From Methanocorpusculum sp. (GTDB lineage Archaea; Halobacteriota; Methanomicrobia; Methanomicrobiales; Methanocorpusculaceae): 64,000 bases of DNA. Shown here in pieces: positions 9,129 to 17,609 of the stretch. The notes beneath the pieces were generated by a model. It saw only the letters and a list, made by a program, of their open reading frames with translations, was not told the DNA's origin and searched no databases. Numbering within the stretch: position 1 is the first letter of the stretch; each line of letters begins with the position of its first letter. The stretch is from positions 1-64,000 of the forward strand of contig JAFQBW010000009.1 in NCBI GenBank assembly GCA_017399555.1, in the 5' to 3' direction. The position numbers and the translations under genes are program-made.

Positions 9129-9326
9129 TTAACCTCCGTAACGTAAGTCGTCTATTTTTGCAAAACCGGGCCGCCGTTTACGCATCTCACAGCGGTGATT
9201 CTGCGCTTCAAATTTACGTTCCATATCACGTTCTGTCAAGAAGGCATCCCGCTCACACGAATTGAAGTCCCCCGCAACACGCATAAACGGCCACTCTGGT
9301 CTTTGTTTTACCGGACCTGTGTACAT
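9129..9326 (-). CDS. Small charged 65-residue protein
   Basis: ATG 9326 lies behind AAGGAG. The product is charged and polar (MYTGPVKQRPEWPFM... with ERDMERKFEAQNHRCEMRKR) and probably helical in its second half. It is part of a run of short genes between portal and scaffold that probably encode minor head proteins. No family recognised. Confidence 0.5.
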   Translation of the reverse strand: MYTGPVKQRPEWPFMRVAGDFNSCERDAFLTERDMERKFEAQNHRCEMRKRRPGFAKIDDLRYGG

Positions 9327-9335
9327 ATAAACTCC

Positions 9336-9812
9336 TTACGGATTCACCGGAGCGGGATAATACGCCGGAATAAGATAACCCCCAAAATTCAGATAAGCAT
9401 CCGGGCGACCCAATATCTGGTCACGAGTAGCCCCAACAATTATGGTAGGTACATCCGTATTCTCAGACGTGACAGGAACTGTTGCTGCAACACTAGGTTC
9501 CACAGCACCAGCTATAGCCTCCCGCATCTGTTCACAAGTGGGTATCTGCGCCCCAGCAGCATGGTCTGCGCCGTGGCAGTCTTTGAATATAGCAGCAATG
9601 TCATCGTCTGTAATATCAAGACATTCTCCCACATGAGGACAAAGTTGTTTTGCAAGAGCCTGTGCCGCAGCATCGTCAATCACTACATTATTTGTGATTC
9701 GCAACCCAGACACTTCGAGGTCCGTGGACTTACCATTTATCAATACAGGGTTGATAATAGTGGGGTCATTCCACGTACCGCCATCAAACGGACCAGTAGG
9801 CATACAAGACAT
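9336..9812 (-). CDS. Hypothetical virion-region protein
   Basis: 158 residues, ATG 9812 behind AGAAAGGT. The N-terminal part is Gly/Pro/Asn-rich, the middle is acidic helical (ALAKQLCPHVGECLDITDDD) with four cysteines, and the C-terminus is Pro/Tyr-rich (GGYLIPAYYPAPVNP). The Val/Thr-rich linker between suggests two small domains. It could be a head fibre or decoration protein, but nothing specific is seen. Confidence 0.45.
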   Translation of the reverse strand: MSCMPTGPFDGGTWNDPTIINPVLINGKSTDLEVSGLRITNNVVIDDAAAQALAKQLCPHVGECLDITDDDIAAIFKDCHGADHAAGAQIPTCEQMREAIAGAVEPSVAATVPVTSENTDVPTIIVGATRDQILGRPDAYLNFGGYLIPAYYPAPVNP

Positions 9813-9813
9813 T

Positions 9814-10278
9814 TTACCTTTCTCCTATAAAAAGTTTTGACTTCCAAGGAATTTCAGACTTTGAATAGGTACGCAAGTAAACCCTTGCATTACCCAAAGC
9901 TGTACCATCGTTCATCGTGAAACAGTAAGACCCCGGAATATCCAAGAACAGAATGTTGTGATTCTTAGATATGCCAATAGCACACCCATTCACGCGCAGT
10001 GTTTCACGCTCAATCAAAGAAGTCTGATATTTATTGAGGTCGAAGATACGACAATCTGCGGGTTCGTCCTTCAGAATATCCTCGGAGAAAAGTAGCATCT
10101 GAAGACAAGCGGCCTGTTCTACCTGAAGTTCTGTCTTATCCGCACGAGCTTTGTAATCTTGGAATCCAAAACCCTGCAACATAACAACATCACCCGGATG
10201 TACGTGAAAGAACGCACTATCCATAGCTGCTGAAATGGGAGAAAACAGCGGGACGTATATGGTTTTATCAATAGCCAT
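9814..10278 (-). CDS. Beta-rich virion-region protein, paralogue-like to next gene
   Basis: 154 residues starting at ATG 10278, two bases after the previous stop, behind AGGGGC. The layout resembles the gene just upstream: an ILFLDIPGSYCFTMND segment matches in style the neighbour's LMIAVPGIYELELEE, and both contain an early HPGDVVMLQGFG / VPGQVVLIDAYN motif followed by an ERETLRVNG / ERMTLGGSS block. The two are probably diverged duplicates with a small beta-sandwich fold, possibly head decoration proteins. The similarity is read by eye. Confidence 0.45.
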   Translation of the reverse strand: MAIDKTIYVPLFSPISAAMDSAFFHVHPGDVVMLQGFGFQDYKARADKTELQVEQAACLQMLLFSEDILKDEPADCRIFDLNKYQTSLIERETLRVNGCAIGISKNHNILFLDIPGSYCFTMNDGTALGNARVYLRTYSKSEIPWKSKLFIGER

Positions 10279-10280
10279 AG

Positions 10281-10844
10281 TTATGCCCCTGTTGCGATTA
10301 CAGTATTCATAATCCCAGCAAAGTATTCTTTGGGTAAGTATGAAAGTATGGTAGCCTCCCATGCGAGATACTCAACCTCCATCGTACCAAGCATATCTGC
10401 TTCTTCAAGTTCCAACTCGTAGATGCCGGGTACAGCAATCATAAGCTGAAGTCTGGATTGAGATACATCGGCCCGCTTTATCAGAGACCAATGCTCACTG
10501 CTACCACCCAGAGTCATACGTTCCCTGAAAGTTATCTTACCGTCAGAACCAAAGGCATGGTCAAACGCACACGGGTCACAGTTATCACCAGCTATAGGAC
10601 CGAAGTTAGACTTCACAATCCTGTTCACAAAAATGTGATAATCTTGTGGCATATTGTACGCATCAATAAGTACGACCTGTCCCGGAACTACAGTAAAGCT
10701 GGGAGAGAAAATAGTACCGTGTGGGGTATCCGGGCAGAACAATATGTTTTTGCCGGGAGTCGGTACCATCACACCCCCGGTTACAGCAGCACAAGGATTG
10801 CTCTGCATGGCATATCCTGTCTGGATGTCACTGCAACGTCTCAT
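10281..10844 (-). CDS. Beta-rich virion-region protein
   Basis: 187 residues from ATG 10844, with GGAGG just upstream; the longer frame would place the ribosome site inside the gene. It has a Cys-rich early region, a VPGQVVLIDAYN motif, a CDPC pair, and the ERMTLGGSS...VPGIYELELEE pattern shared with the next gene. Together these suggest a duplicated pair of structural proteins. No enzyme motif. The stop is 2 bp from the start of the paralogue. Confidence 0.45.
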   Translation of the reverse strand: MRRCSDIQTGYAMQSNPCAAVTGGVMVPTPGKNILFCPDTPHGTIFSPSFTVVPGQVVLIDAYNMPQDYHIFVNRIVKSNFGPIAGDNCDPCAFDHAFGSDGKITFRERMTLGGSSEHWSLIKRADVSQSRLQLMIAVPGIYELELEEADMLGTMEVEYLAWEATILSYLPKEYFAGIMNTVIATGA

Positions 10845-10845
10845 A

Positions 10846-11082
10846 CTAACCTCCAATCAACCAGTAGCCAAACACGCCGAGTATGATGCCATAAATCACA
10901 CCCCGTACAGAGGCGCAGCACCAACAAGGTTCGTCCATCCAAGGAATGGGCCAGAACGCCCAGCACCATGCGTCATAAAACCTGCTGGGAGCTTTCTCAG
11001 ACCCGTCACTGTTGGTAGGGTGGCACCAGTTAATATGGTCAATGAAAAAAGCCTTAGCTCTTTTCCACAGGTTCTTCCACAT
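10846..11082 (-). CDS. Small membrane-anchored protein
   Basis: 78 residues from ATG 11082, which has GGAGG nine bases upstream inside the end of the previous gene (29 bp overlap). The protein is Trp- and Cys-rich (WCWAFWPIPWMDEPCWCC) and ends in a hydrophobic segment (VIYGIILGVFGYWLIGG) that would span the membrane. It may be a virion or membrane-contact peptide; function unknown. Confidence 0.45.
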   Translation of the reverse strand: MWKNLWKRAKAFFIDHINWCHPTNSDGSEKAPSRFYDAWCWAFWPIPWMDEPCWCCASVRGVIYGIILGVFGYWLIGG

Positions 11083-11371
11083 CTTCGTGGCCTCCAAGCT
11101 GGAAGATGACATTGACCTTATCATACATAAGAACAGCCAAGCCCACAAAAGCTCTCCACAAGCGGCGATTCTTCGGAGGAGTGATGATATAGGGGTCAGC
11201 CCAATACACGCGCTTCTGATTACCGATGTACCCACCATCACGGAAATAGGACTCGCTGGTTCCGGTCTTTACGGTGAATCCACCGTCCGAGTTGACACTG
11301 GTAACGGTACCAGTACCCAGACCCATGACAAACACAGAATCGCCCAAGTTTACAGGATAACCGTCAAGCAT
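11054..11371 (-). CDS. Hypothetical protein after portal
   Basis: 105 residues, ATG 11371 behind AGAGGT. A short beta-barrel-like N-terminus (GDSVFVMGLGTGTVTSVNSD, residues 10-29) resembles SH3-like or KOW-like turns; a helix LWRAFVGLAVLMYDKV and an acidic tail follow. It lies between portal and the small head genes. Function not recognised. Confidence 0.45.
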   Translation of the reverse strand: MLDGYPVNLGDSVFVMGLGTGTVTSVNSDGGFTVKTGTSESYFRDGGYIGNQKRVYWADPYIITPPKNRRLWRAFVGLAVLMYDKVNVIFQLGGHEDVEEPVEKS

Positions 11372-11383
11372 GTTCTGTACCTC

Positions 11384-13309
11384 TTACATATTACCAGCGG
11401 CTTCCTGTGCTGGCATTGAAGGTTCTGCCGGACCCGGAGCCGCCATCCCGGTAGGGCCGGGTGTTTGTGGTCCAGCCTGTGACAGTAGTTCCGATGGAAC
11501 ACCCATATTTCCAAGAACATTATTTAAGGCCCATGTCAAGATGGCTGCACCATTTGGCATGGCAGTCAACTGGTTCCCCGCAGCAGCAGTCAGTTGCAGA
11601 ATCTCGTAACTGTTCTGTCTATCTATTTCACGCTGCAACAAGCCAGTAGAACCCTGTGCCAATACCTTACAGTCACCCTTAATAGACTCATCACTGTGAT
11701 AAACCATATTATAATTGTATAGTAGTTGACCCATCGGCTCAAATACGAAATGGTCTATATTACCCATAGCGGCCTTGATAGACTTGGTGGCATTGCCCTG
11801 AAGCATAGCTGCACCACGGAAGGTTCTATTCACACCAGAACCCTGTGCTGTACCATGTAAGGCTGCGGGTATGTTGGATATGCGGTCAACCAAATCCATG
11901 AAGTATTGGAGAACCTGCATGTACTGTCCCATAACACTCGGTATAGAATAAAATCTCAATGCGGGTGTGTTTGTACCTATCTCCGAATCTGCAAGATAGA
12001 CAGTATTAGGTATGAGCTTACCCAAATCCTCGTCTGTCATATACTTGCTAAGTCTGGCATAATCCGCTTCAGTAATAGGTCCAGATGCACTGGATGCGTT
12101 AGATATGAGATACCGCAGCGTTGTAAGATAACAACGCTCCACATCCCGTATCCGCTGTGGAATACTGAAACTGGGTATGCGGTCATGTGTCTTGTAGAAA
12201 CTCGCCGTGTGTACAGGACGGATGTTAAGATTAGGATTAGGTGGAACCACAACCTGTACCGTGATACCATTTATCACGGTAATCATAGCATTATAGAACT
12301 GAGTATCTTCTACATTGCGTATGTGATATTCTTTCAACTCTTTACCACTGAAGTACCCATAGTGGATAAGCACATCCACTGTAGCCGAGCAGTTAGCCCA
12401 CATGGCAAGCTGGTCGTCCGGTTGGTCTGGATTGGCGGACATCCACTTGAAGTTGTAGTCATAGCCTTCTGTCCCCTTCAACACTTCCATAATGTTGGAC
12501 TGGATATAACTACGCATCTGTGCGGCTTCCAGCAGCTTTTGTCTGGTCCACCGCTGCCGGATGAATATACCAGTTCCACGCTGTGTATCAGGACTATCAG
12601 GTGAATACCAGAAGTCCCAAGGAGACACACTATAAAACTCGTAGAAGGTTTCAACCTTGGTGTGCAGTTTGTCTCCACTCCACTGCAAGCGGGGGCGGCG
12701 TACTGGTACAGGTCCATGTAGTACAGCAAATGGATATACAGTAAAGTCGGTGGAGAAACCAAACATGGCAGTATTCCAGCGTCCTTCGAGACACTGGTCA
12801 ATCATTAGTTTCTCCATAGCTTCAGCAGCCCGTTTGGCGTGGTCGTACTCCTTACGCAACATAGTACGCTTCAGATTATAGACCAACGCTTGCAAGTCTC
12901 CAGAATAATTATTCTGAAATATCTCTTGCTGTATTTGTGCCAGTATCTCATACTTGGCAGATTCTGATAGCGTGGGAATAGGAGTCGGGCTGATAGTAAA
13001 TGGCAGAGTAGATGCTTGAACCAGTGTCTCCATCAGGAAAGACTGCACAAGTCCGGCTTTCATAGCCGACAAGTTCACATAAGCATCCACACCAATTTCA
13101 TCAGCAATCTCTTGGTCTCTACAGGAAAGATTACCATTGAACTGGTCATAACACTCTCGTAGTACAGTCTTTAATGACCTGTCACCAACCAGCTCCTGTG
13201 ATTGCCAACGTACAGCTTCATTAAACCGCTGAATTGTTATATTCGCAAGCGGGTCTCGTGACTTCGGCGGTACTTCAACAGTACGTGCATATTCATATAC
13301 GTCAGCCAT
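11384..13309 (-). CDS. Portal protein
   Basis: 641 residues from ATG 13309, coupled to the terminase stop by a TGATG overlap, with AGAAGG upstream (a GTG at 13312 is the only other start). Its length matches the large portals of T7/N4-like podoviruses. The N-terminal half is mixed alpha/beta; the stem-like helical region and a Gln/Ala/Pro/Met-rich C-terminal tail (residues about 605-641) follow. Position immediately after TerL is diagnostic. The portal forms the dodecameric DNA channel at one capsid vertex and is the docking site for the terminase. Confidence 0.75.
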   Translation of the reverse strand: MADVYEYARTVEVPPKSRDPLANITIQRFNEAVRWQSQELVGDRSLKTVLRECYDQFNGNLSCRDQEIADEIGVDAYVNLSAMKAGLVQSFLMETLVQASTLPFTISPTPIPTLSESAKYEILAQIQQEIFQNNYSGDLQALVYNLKRTMLRKEYDHAKRAAEAMEKLMIDQCLEGRWNTAMFGFSTDFTVYPFAVLHGPVPVRRPRLQWSGDKLHTKVETFYEFYSVSPWDFWYSPDSPDTQRGTGIFIRQRWTRQKLLEAAQMRSYIQSNIMEVLKGTEGYDYNFKWMSANPDQPDDQLAMWANCSATVDVLIHYGYFSGKELKEYHIRNVEDTQFYNAMITVINGITVQVVVPPNPNLNIRPVHTASFYKTHDRIPSFSIPQRIRDVERCYLTTLRYLISNASSASGPITEADYARLSKYMTDEDLGKLIPNTVYLADSEIGTNTPALRFYSIPSVMGQYMQVLQYFMDLVDRISNIPAALHGTAQGSGVNRTFRGAAMLQGNATKSIKAAMGNIDHFVFEPMGQLLYNYNMVYHSDESIKGDCKVLAQGSTGLLQREIDRQNSYEILQLTAAAGNQLTAMPNGAAILTWALNNVLGNMGVPSELLSQAGPQTPGPTGMAAPGPAEPSMPAQEAAGNM

Positions 13310-14895
13310 CACATCACCCTTCTTAAAATTTTTCTACGTTGGGATAGCTGCCTTATAATATGTGAAGCCTTGCGTTCATCATGTACATCCTCACGAACTA
13401 TATATAACGCCCCGTACTGTACGGCATCCGCTATATGTGAGTGTGAATTTTTTTCCGGCTTCGCATCATAGGCTGCACTCACAGAACCCATTATCCGTAA
13501 ACGCTTATACCGATACCCACCCTGAAACGCTTTAATTGTCAAGTGGCAATGTGGTGATATTACCAACCCACCGATACTTTTATTCAGTAATTGGTCAACC
13601 GCACGTATGCGAGTCTTGGGGTCGTTGGTTTTGGGCATGTGAACCTGTAACCCTTTCTGTTCCAGATGCGTACTTGGAGACAAACCAGTATAAGCATCCT
13701 TGGCGTTAGCAGGGTCACAGGATACGATATAGTTACACTTCTGGTATTTATGAAGTAATAATGGTAGCAGTGCTTGTTCTACGAAAGCCTCCAACCCCAT
13801 ATCCTCTCCATAAAGTTCGTCAAGTATAGCCCACCGTCCCTGTACCATCTGATAGAACACAGCGGCTGGATGGATGCCAGATGTATCATATCCTATAATA
13901 ACTGTGGAGTGTAATACAGGTTCTATCTCCGACTTAGCCACGTGTATATCATACTTGAACATAGGCCATACAGGCTTACCATCCCGCATGGGTACGTCAA
14001 GCATACAAAACAAAGAGTCAATCTTGTCAGTACGTCCTTCCAATTTCCAAGCAGCTATCTGATTCTTGTAGTAATCCATGCCCTTGTCATGCAAGAATGT
14101 ACGCTGTGCTGCTTCTGTCCACTCATTAAAGTCATCCGGTTTACGTTTTGCACCAAGATTATACAGGTTCTCTGCATCAGGATTAACCTCATATTTCACG
14201 TTACCAAGGTCATCCTCTATCTTGAAAGCTGCTGGAGGTTGTTCAAATATAGCCCAGTTCTCTTCAGGATTAGCTTTCATGTTAAGAAGGAAGTGGCCCT
14301 GTGGTGGCTGGTTAGAGTCAATCAATACTCCTGCATAAGAACAACCACCCATATTCTCTGTAGGGTATCGTCCGACACGACCCATCACTGCGGTCAGGAC
14401 TTCATAATCAATGGACGTTGCTTCATTGATAATAGCAAATGTCCAGTTGGCCGACTTGATTTTCTCGGCATCCTCAGCCGCCTGAAGAGCCTGAAGCACA
14501 AACTCTACCTGACAAATGGTACCCATCCCCGGTTGCCACGGCTCTCCCATGCGGATGTAATCATAGGGACCATCACCCACAGGGAAGCGATACAAACCAT
14601 GAATAGGCGCACCACCCTGCCGAATAGTACCATATTGTGCCGGAAAAACCTCCATAATGCTTCCTCTGGTCGTGGAAGCCAATTCCGGGTATGTGCCTCG
14701 CACTACGCCAATTCGTGTCCTACGAATCCCGTCAGAGGATGGAGCTTGTGACAGCGCGTAAAACTTGGCATCGTTCATAATCATACAGGTCTTTCCAGAA
14801 CCATATGGTCCGAACACCAGCTTCACAAACGCATCCGAGTCGTGAAAAGCCAAACCCGTCTTTGTTGGCACATAATTAAAATCATCTACTAACAT
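13309..14895 (-). CDS. terL: Terminase large subunit (ATPase-nuclease)
   Basis: 528 residues. The Walker A motif GPYGSGKT is at residues 29-36 and a Walker B-like segment WTFAIINEA is in the centre, followed by a coupling region. The C-terminal nuclease domain shows IGYDTSG with the first acidic residue and IVSCDPANAKDAY with the second, as in RNase H-fold terminases. The enzyme drives DNA into the procapsid and cuts concatemers. It starts in an ACGGGGTAGCACC leader 4 bp after the TerS candidate. Confident call. Confidence 0.9.
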   Translation of the reverse strand: MLVDDFNYVPTKTGLAFHDSDAFVKLVFGPYGSGKTCMIMNDAKFYALSQAPSSDGIRRTRIGVVRGTYPELASTTRGSIMEVFPAQYGTIRQGGAPIHGLYRFPVGDGPYDYIRMGEPWQPGMGTICQVEFVLQALQAAEDAEKIKSANWTFAIINEATSIDYEVLTAVMGRVGRYPTENMGGCSYAGVLIDSNQPPQGHFLLNMKANPEENWAIFEQPPAAFKIEDDLGNVKYEVNPDAENLYNLGAKRKPDDFNEWTEAAQRTFLHDKGMDYYKNQIAAWKLEGRTDKIDSLFCMLDVPMRDGKPVWPMFKYDIHVAKSEIEPVLHSTVIIGYDTSGIHPAAVFYQMVQGRWAILDELYGEDMGLEAFVEQALLPLLLHKYQKCNYIVSCDPANAKDAYTGLSPSTHLEQKGLQVHMPKTNDPKTRIRAVDQLLNKSIGGLVISPHCHLTIKAFQGGYRYKRLRIMGSVSAAYDAKPEKNSHSHIADAVQYGALYIVREDVHDERKASHIIRQLSQRRKILRRVM

Positions 14896-14899
14896 GGTG

Positions 14900-15418
14900 C
14901 TACCCCGTTATATCTATGACATTATTATGTGACTGCGCCACAAGGTGCGCTAACTTCTTGTTGGTTGGTAACTTGGGTATATTAAACGCGATGTTCACGT
15001 TTGTCTGCACTGGACTGGTATCCTGCTTTGGTTCTGCGGGTGCAGCAAGCCCAGCACTTTTCATAAGTATCTCAAGGAAGCTGATAAGGTGTTTGTCATC
15101 CAATTCTCCAGAACAAGCTCGTGCGTAAAGTCGTTCCTGCAAATCACCAACTATAGCTTCTGCCCTAAGCCTATGTCCTGCAAAAGGACCTAACTCTTTC
15201 ATACGAGCAAATTCAGCCCGTACCAAGTCTATGAATACAGGAAGTTTGGTAAGCGTTACAAACTCTGATTCCGTAAGATTGTAAGACTTGGCTATATCTT
15301 CAGCGGAGTATGCAGAATTAGCATTTGGCTGTGTCATCATAGCAATGTCACGTGCTATCATAGGCCACTGATGCTGCATCTTTAGCAACACAGGAGAAGT
15401 ATCGGTAGGTGTGGTCAT
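14900..15418 (-). CDS. Terminase small subunit candidate
   Basis: 172 residues directly upstream of TerL. The central part is helical with a possible helix-turn-helix (residues about 38-65: AEDIAKSYNLTESEFVTLTK), as in small terminases that bind packaging sites. A long helix (LRAEAIVGDLQERLYARAC) could form the oligomerisation stalk, and a Pro-rich linker leads to a C-terminal tail. The role (DNA recognition and TerL loading) is inferred from place, size and HTH pattern. Confidence 0.65.
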   Translation of the reverse strand: MTTPTDTSPVLLKMQHQWPMIARDIAMMTQPNANSAYSAEDIAKSYNLTESEFVTLTKLPVFIDLVRAEFARMKELGPFAGHRLRAEAIVGDLQERLYARACSGELDDKHLISFLEILMKSAGLAAPAEPKQDTSPVQTNVNIAFNIPKLPTNKKLAHLVAQSHNNVIDITG

Positions 15419-15422
15419 AATA

Positions 15423-15863
15423 CTAATCCTCGCGTTTCGGGGGATTTACTTCCCACAACCACTTGTATATCGAATTAACAAGCTGACCGTGCAAATAAGC
15501 CATGTGTTCTTCTATTTCACGGTCTGCATATATATTTAATCCAGCCATATTAGTATATTTAATGATAAAATGAAATACTTCATGCGCTATGACTTCCATT
15601 GTCCAGTCATCTTTCAGTAGATGTATCTCTCCCACAACATTAACTGATATATCTGGAATGTATAAACCATCAGTATATCGTAGTACAAACTTTGGTGTAC
15701 AACAGCAGCCTCCCATGTCTGGGTCGCCGTCACCTTCTGGTATATTCGCTATAAGAGACTCAACATCTTTCCATAGGTAAACAGTTACATAACGGTCACT
15801 ATCCGGTAAATAAAACCGTGTATGTGTGGCCTTGCTCAAATCCTTGTTTTCCTTAATCGCCAC
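15423..15863 (-). CDS. HExxH metallopeptidase-like protein
   Basis: 146 residues, GTG start at 15863 in a GAGGGTAGCACC leader. An AHEVFHF motif puts H94, E95 and H98 in a zinc-metallopeptidase (gluzincin/SprT-like) arrangement, with E116/E117 in the following helix possibly supplying the third ligand. A CCC cluster sits near residues 53-55. It lies between the terminase genes and a terminator, downstream of the DGR region. It could process a virion protein or a host protein; substrate unknown. Active-site geometry is seen, family is inferred. Confidence 0.55.
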   Translation of the reverse strand: MAIKENKDLSKATHTRFYLPDSDRYVTVYLWKDVESLIANIPEGDGDPDMGGCCCTPKFVLRYTDGLYIPDISVNVVGEIHLLKDDWTMEVIAHEVFHFIIKYTNMAGLNIYADREIEEHMAYLHGQLVNSIYKWLWEVNPPKRED

Positions 15864-15880
15864 GGTGCTACCCTCGATTA

Positions 15881-15917
15881 AAAATTAAAAGGCGCGGAGA
15901 TAATCTCCACGCCTTCA
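15881..15917 (-). terminator. Rho-independent terminator, minus strand
   Basis: On the minus strand a 12-bp stem (AAGGCGTGGAGA with TCTCCGCGCCTT, one G-U pair, 3-base loop) is followed by TTAATTTTT. It ends transcripts from the DGR/fibre block before the metallopeptidase-TerS-TerL genes, implying read-through control or a separate promoter for packaging genes. Confidence 0.8.
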
Positions 15918-15946
15918 ATATATAGCAAGCTGTGCCTGACCGCAAC

Positions 15947-16258
15947 CTACATAGTCGTGGTTTCTTTATGCACATGCTCTACAAGTTTTTTCAGTTCGCC
16001 CTTCTCATCCGGGGTAAGATTCTCCTTACGGATGCGGGAGAACAGGTCACTCAATGCAAGAAGCATATGACCGAACTCTTGCTTGGCTGGGATGTTATAC
16101 TTCTCAGCGTTGTAAGCACTCAGCTTCTTGTATTTCATCCAACCTTCACACTCGTCAGCAACACGTTTTGCGGCTTCCTTCGGACTGGTAGGCGAGGTGT
16201 CATCCTTACCTTCAGTCATGATAGGATTGCCATTGCTGTCTATGGCTAAGTATCTCAT
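15947..16258 (-). CDS. Hypothetical helical protein
   Basis: 103 residues, ATG 16258 behind AAGGGA. Mostly helical and charged (MKYKKLSAYNAEKYNIPA, LLALSDLFSRIRKENLTPDE, GELKKLVEHVHKE), no membrane segment. It is followed by the terminator at 15.9 kb and preceded by a hairpin at 16.28 kb, so it may be expressed as a short unit. Function unknown. Confidence 0.5.
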   Translation of the reverse strand: MRYLAIDSNGNPIMTEGKDDTSPTSPKEAAKRVADECEGWMKYKKLSAYNAEKYNIPAKQEFGHMLLALSDLFSRIRKENLTPDEKGELKKLVEHVHKETTTM

Positions 16259-16279
16259 GGTAATTCCCTTATATATGAA

Positions 16280-16302
16280 GTGGCCCGGCTAGGCCGGGCC
16301 AC
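16280..16302 (-). terminator. GC-rich hairpin, possible minus-strand terminator
   Basis: A perfect 10-bp inverted repeat GTGGCCCGGC/GCCGGGCCAC with a 3-base loop lies just after the stop of the 297-residue gene. On the minus strand it is followed by TTCATATAT, a weak T-rich tail, so it may attenuate rather than fully stop late transcription. Confidence 0.55.
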
Positions 16303-16309
16303 AGTAAGA

Positions 16310-17203
16310 CTAGGCCGTAGGAGCCGTTGCGGTACGTGTGGGCGTATAGTTGGTCAGAGCAAAATTCTGCAACTGAGCCACAGCAGCATCGGCTATGCGG
16401 TTGCCACGCAGGATGTCAGACAGTTCTTCCACCTTACGATGCAAGCGGGCATTTTCATCTTCCAGACGATTGGTAGCGATGTAGCTACGCAGTTCAGCAA
16501 TCTGCTGAGTTGTGGAGCAGCAACAATCATCAATCTTCTGTCCAATACGACATTCCATAGCAGCGCGGGCATTTTCCTGCTTCAGAGCTTCGAGTTCAAT
16601 CTTGGCACTGAGGTTGGTATTGACATCACGCACGTCACGGCTCAGGCCACTGATTTCACACAGAATAGTGGACATCTGAGCTTCCATCTTGCAGCAGCAA
16701 GCAGAAACCATGTCAGCAACGCGGTCGCCCTGATTCCGTACAGAATCAATTACGGAAGCGATAATGGAACACAGTTTGGTGTCGAGGTTAAGGAAACCTG
16801 TGGCAGATTCAGACTGCGCTGCGTAGATGCGGTCGTAAAGACCAGTAATCTGAGAGCAGTTACTACCAGCAGCTTCCGCAAAAGCCTGACGGTTCTGCGG
16901 ACTCATACCGCCCCAACCGCCATTGGCGAACAGGAACAACAGAAGGAACGCCCACAGGAAAGCACCATCACCGCCGAAGCCATTGGCATAGCCCTTATCC
17001 TTACAGAGAGCCAACAGACCGGGCAGGTCCATGCCCTTATTCCCCTGCATGAGAGCAAGCAGGCCAGCAATATCGCCGTTCATAGATGTATTCTCCTGAG
17101 ACGCCTTATGGTGATAATGATGAACTTCCTCTTTCGCTTCGGGCATACCGAATACCATACCCTTACCAGAAAATTCACCATCCATTACTCGATAGCCACC
17201 CAT
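16310..17203 (-). CDS. Cysteine-rich coiled-coil protein with hydrophobic segment
   Basis: 297 residues, ATG 17203 behind GGAGG. The N-terminus carries His/Glu-rich EEVHHYHH; a hydrophobic GAFLWAFLLLFLFANGGWGG segment (about residues 79-98) could cross or insert into a membrane. A long helical region with CCC clusters (SACCCKME, DDCCCSTT) and a leucine-rich coiled coil (residues about 245-270) follows. Virion proteins with a membrane segment and coiled coil are often ejection or capsid-internal proteins; here it lies just after the DGR cassette. No recognised family. Confidence 0.45.
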   Translation of the reverse strand: MGGYRVMDGEFSGKGMVFGMPEAKEEVHHYHHKASQENTSMNGDIAGLLALMQGNKGMDLPGLLALCKDKGYANGFGGDGAFLWAFLLLFLFANGGWGGMSPQNRQAFAEAAGSNCSQITGLYDRIYAAQSESATGFLNLDTKLCSIIASVIDSVRNQGDRVADMVSACCCKMEAQMSTILCEISGLSRDVRDVNTNLSAKIELEALKQENARAAMECRIGQKIDDCCCSTTQQIAELRSYIATNRLEDENARLHRKVEELSDILRGNRIADAAVAQLQNFALTNYTPTRTATAPTA

Positions 17204-17235
17204 TTAAGGGCCTCCAATAAACAAGTGTTGTGGTT

Positions 17236-17601
17236 TTACAAACCGGGCATATAGCCCGTTTCCTCTGCCACATCAGAGGTAGGCACGGTCGGAACGGATG
17301 TCAAGATGCTCTCAACCTCTTCAACCGAAAAACCGAGCCGGAAAATTTTGGCTTTTTCATTTTCCAAGAGTTCATACTGGATGTACTTGGCAGGAGCTTC
17401 GGCAGACTCCTGTTCCACTTCAACTTTGTGCGTGGCGTCAACAATACCCTCGGCCTCACTCTCAAGTACGCCTGTAGGCAACCACATAAAACGGGAATCA
17501 AGCAGCATCTGATATTCGGGTGCCCACTGTTCAACAGGGAAATTAGCCCGAATATACTCATAATCGTGCTTGGTATTCAGATTTTTGGGAAAACCTTTCA
17601 T
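17236..17601 (-). CDS. Hypothetical acidic protein near DGR
   Basis: 121 residues, ATG 17601 behind TAGGAGG. Residues 1-45 have a compact aromatic pattern (DYEYIRANFPVEQW, MLLDSRFMWLP). The rest is acidic with Glu/Ala/Pro linkers and an FSVEEVESILTSVPTVP segment. It follows the DGR accessory candidate by 8 bp. Function unknown. Confidence 0.4.
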   Translation of the reverse strand: MKGFPKNLNTKHDYEYIRANFPVEQWAPEYQMLLDSRFMWLPTGVLESEAEGIVDATHKVEVEQESAEAPAKYIQYELLENEKAKIFRLGFSVEEVESILTSVPTVPTSDVAEETGYMPGL

Positions 17602-17609
17602 AGTGCCTC

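Noticed and set aside
13942-14751. 269-codon plus-strand frame across TerL
   Set aside because: Antisense to intact terminase motifs; composition typical of a shadow frame.
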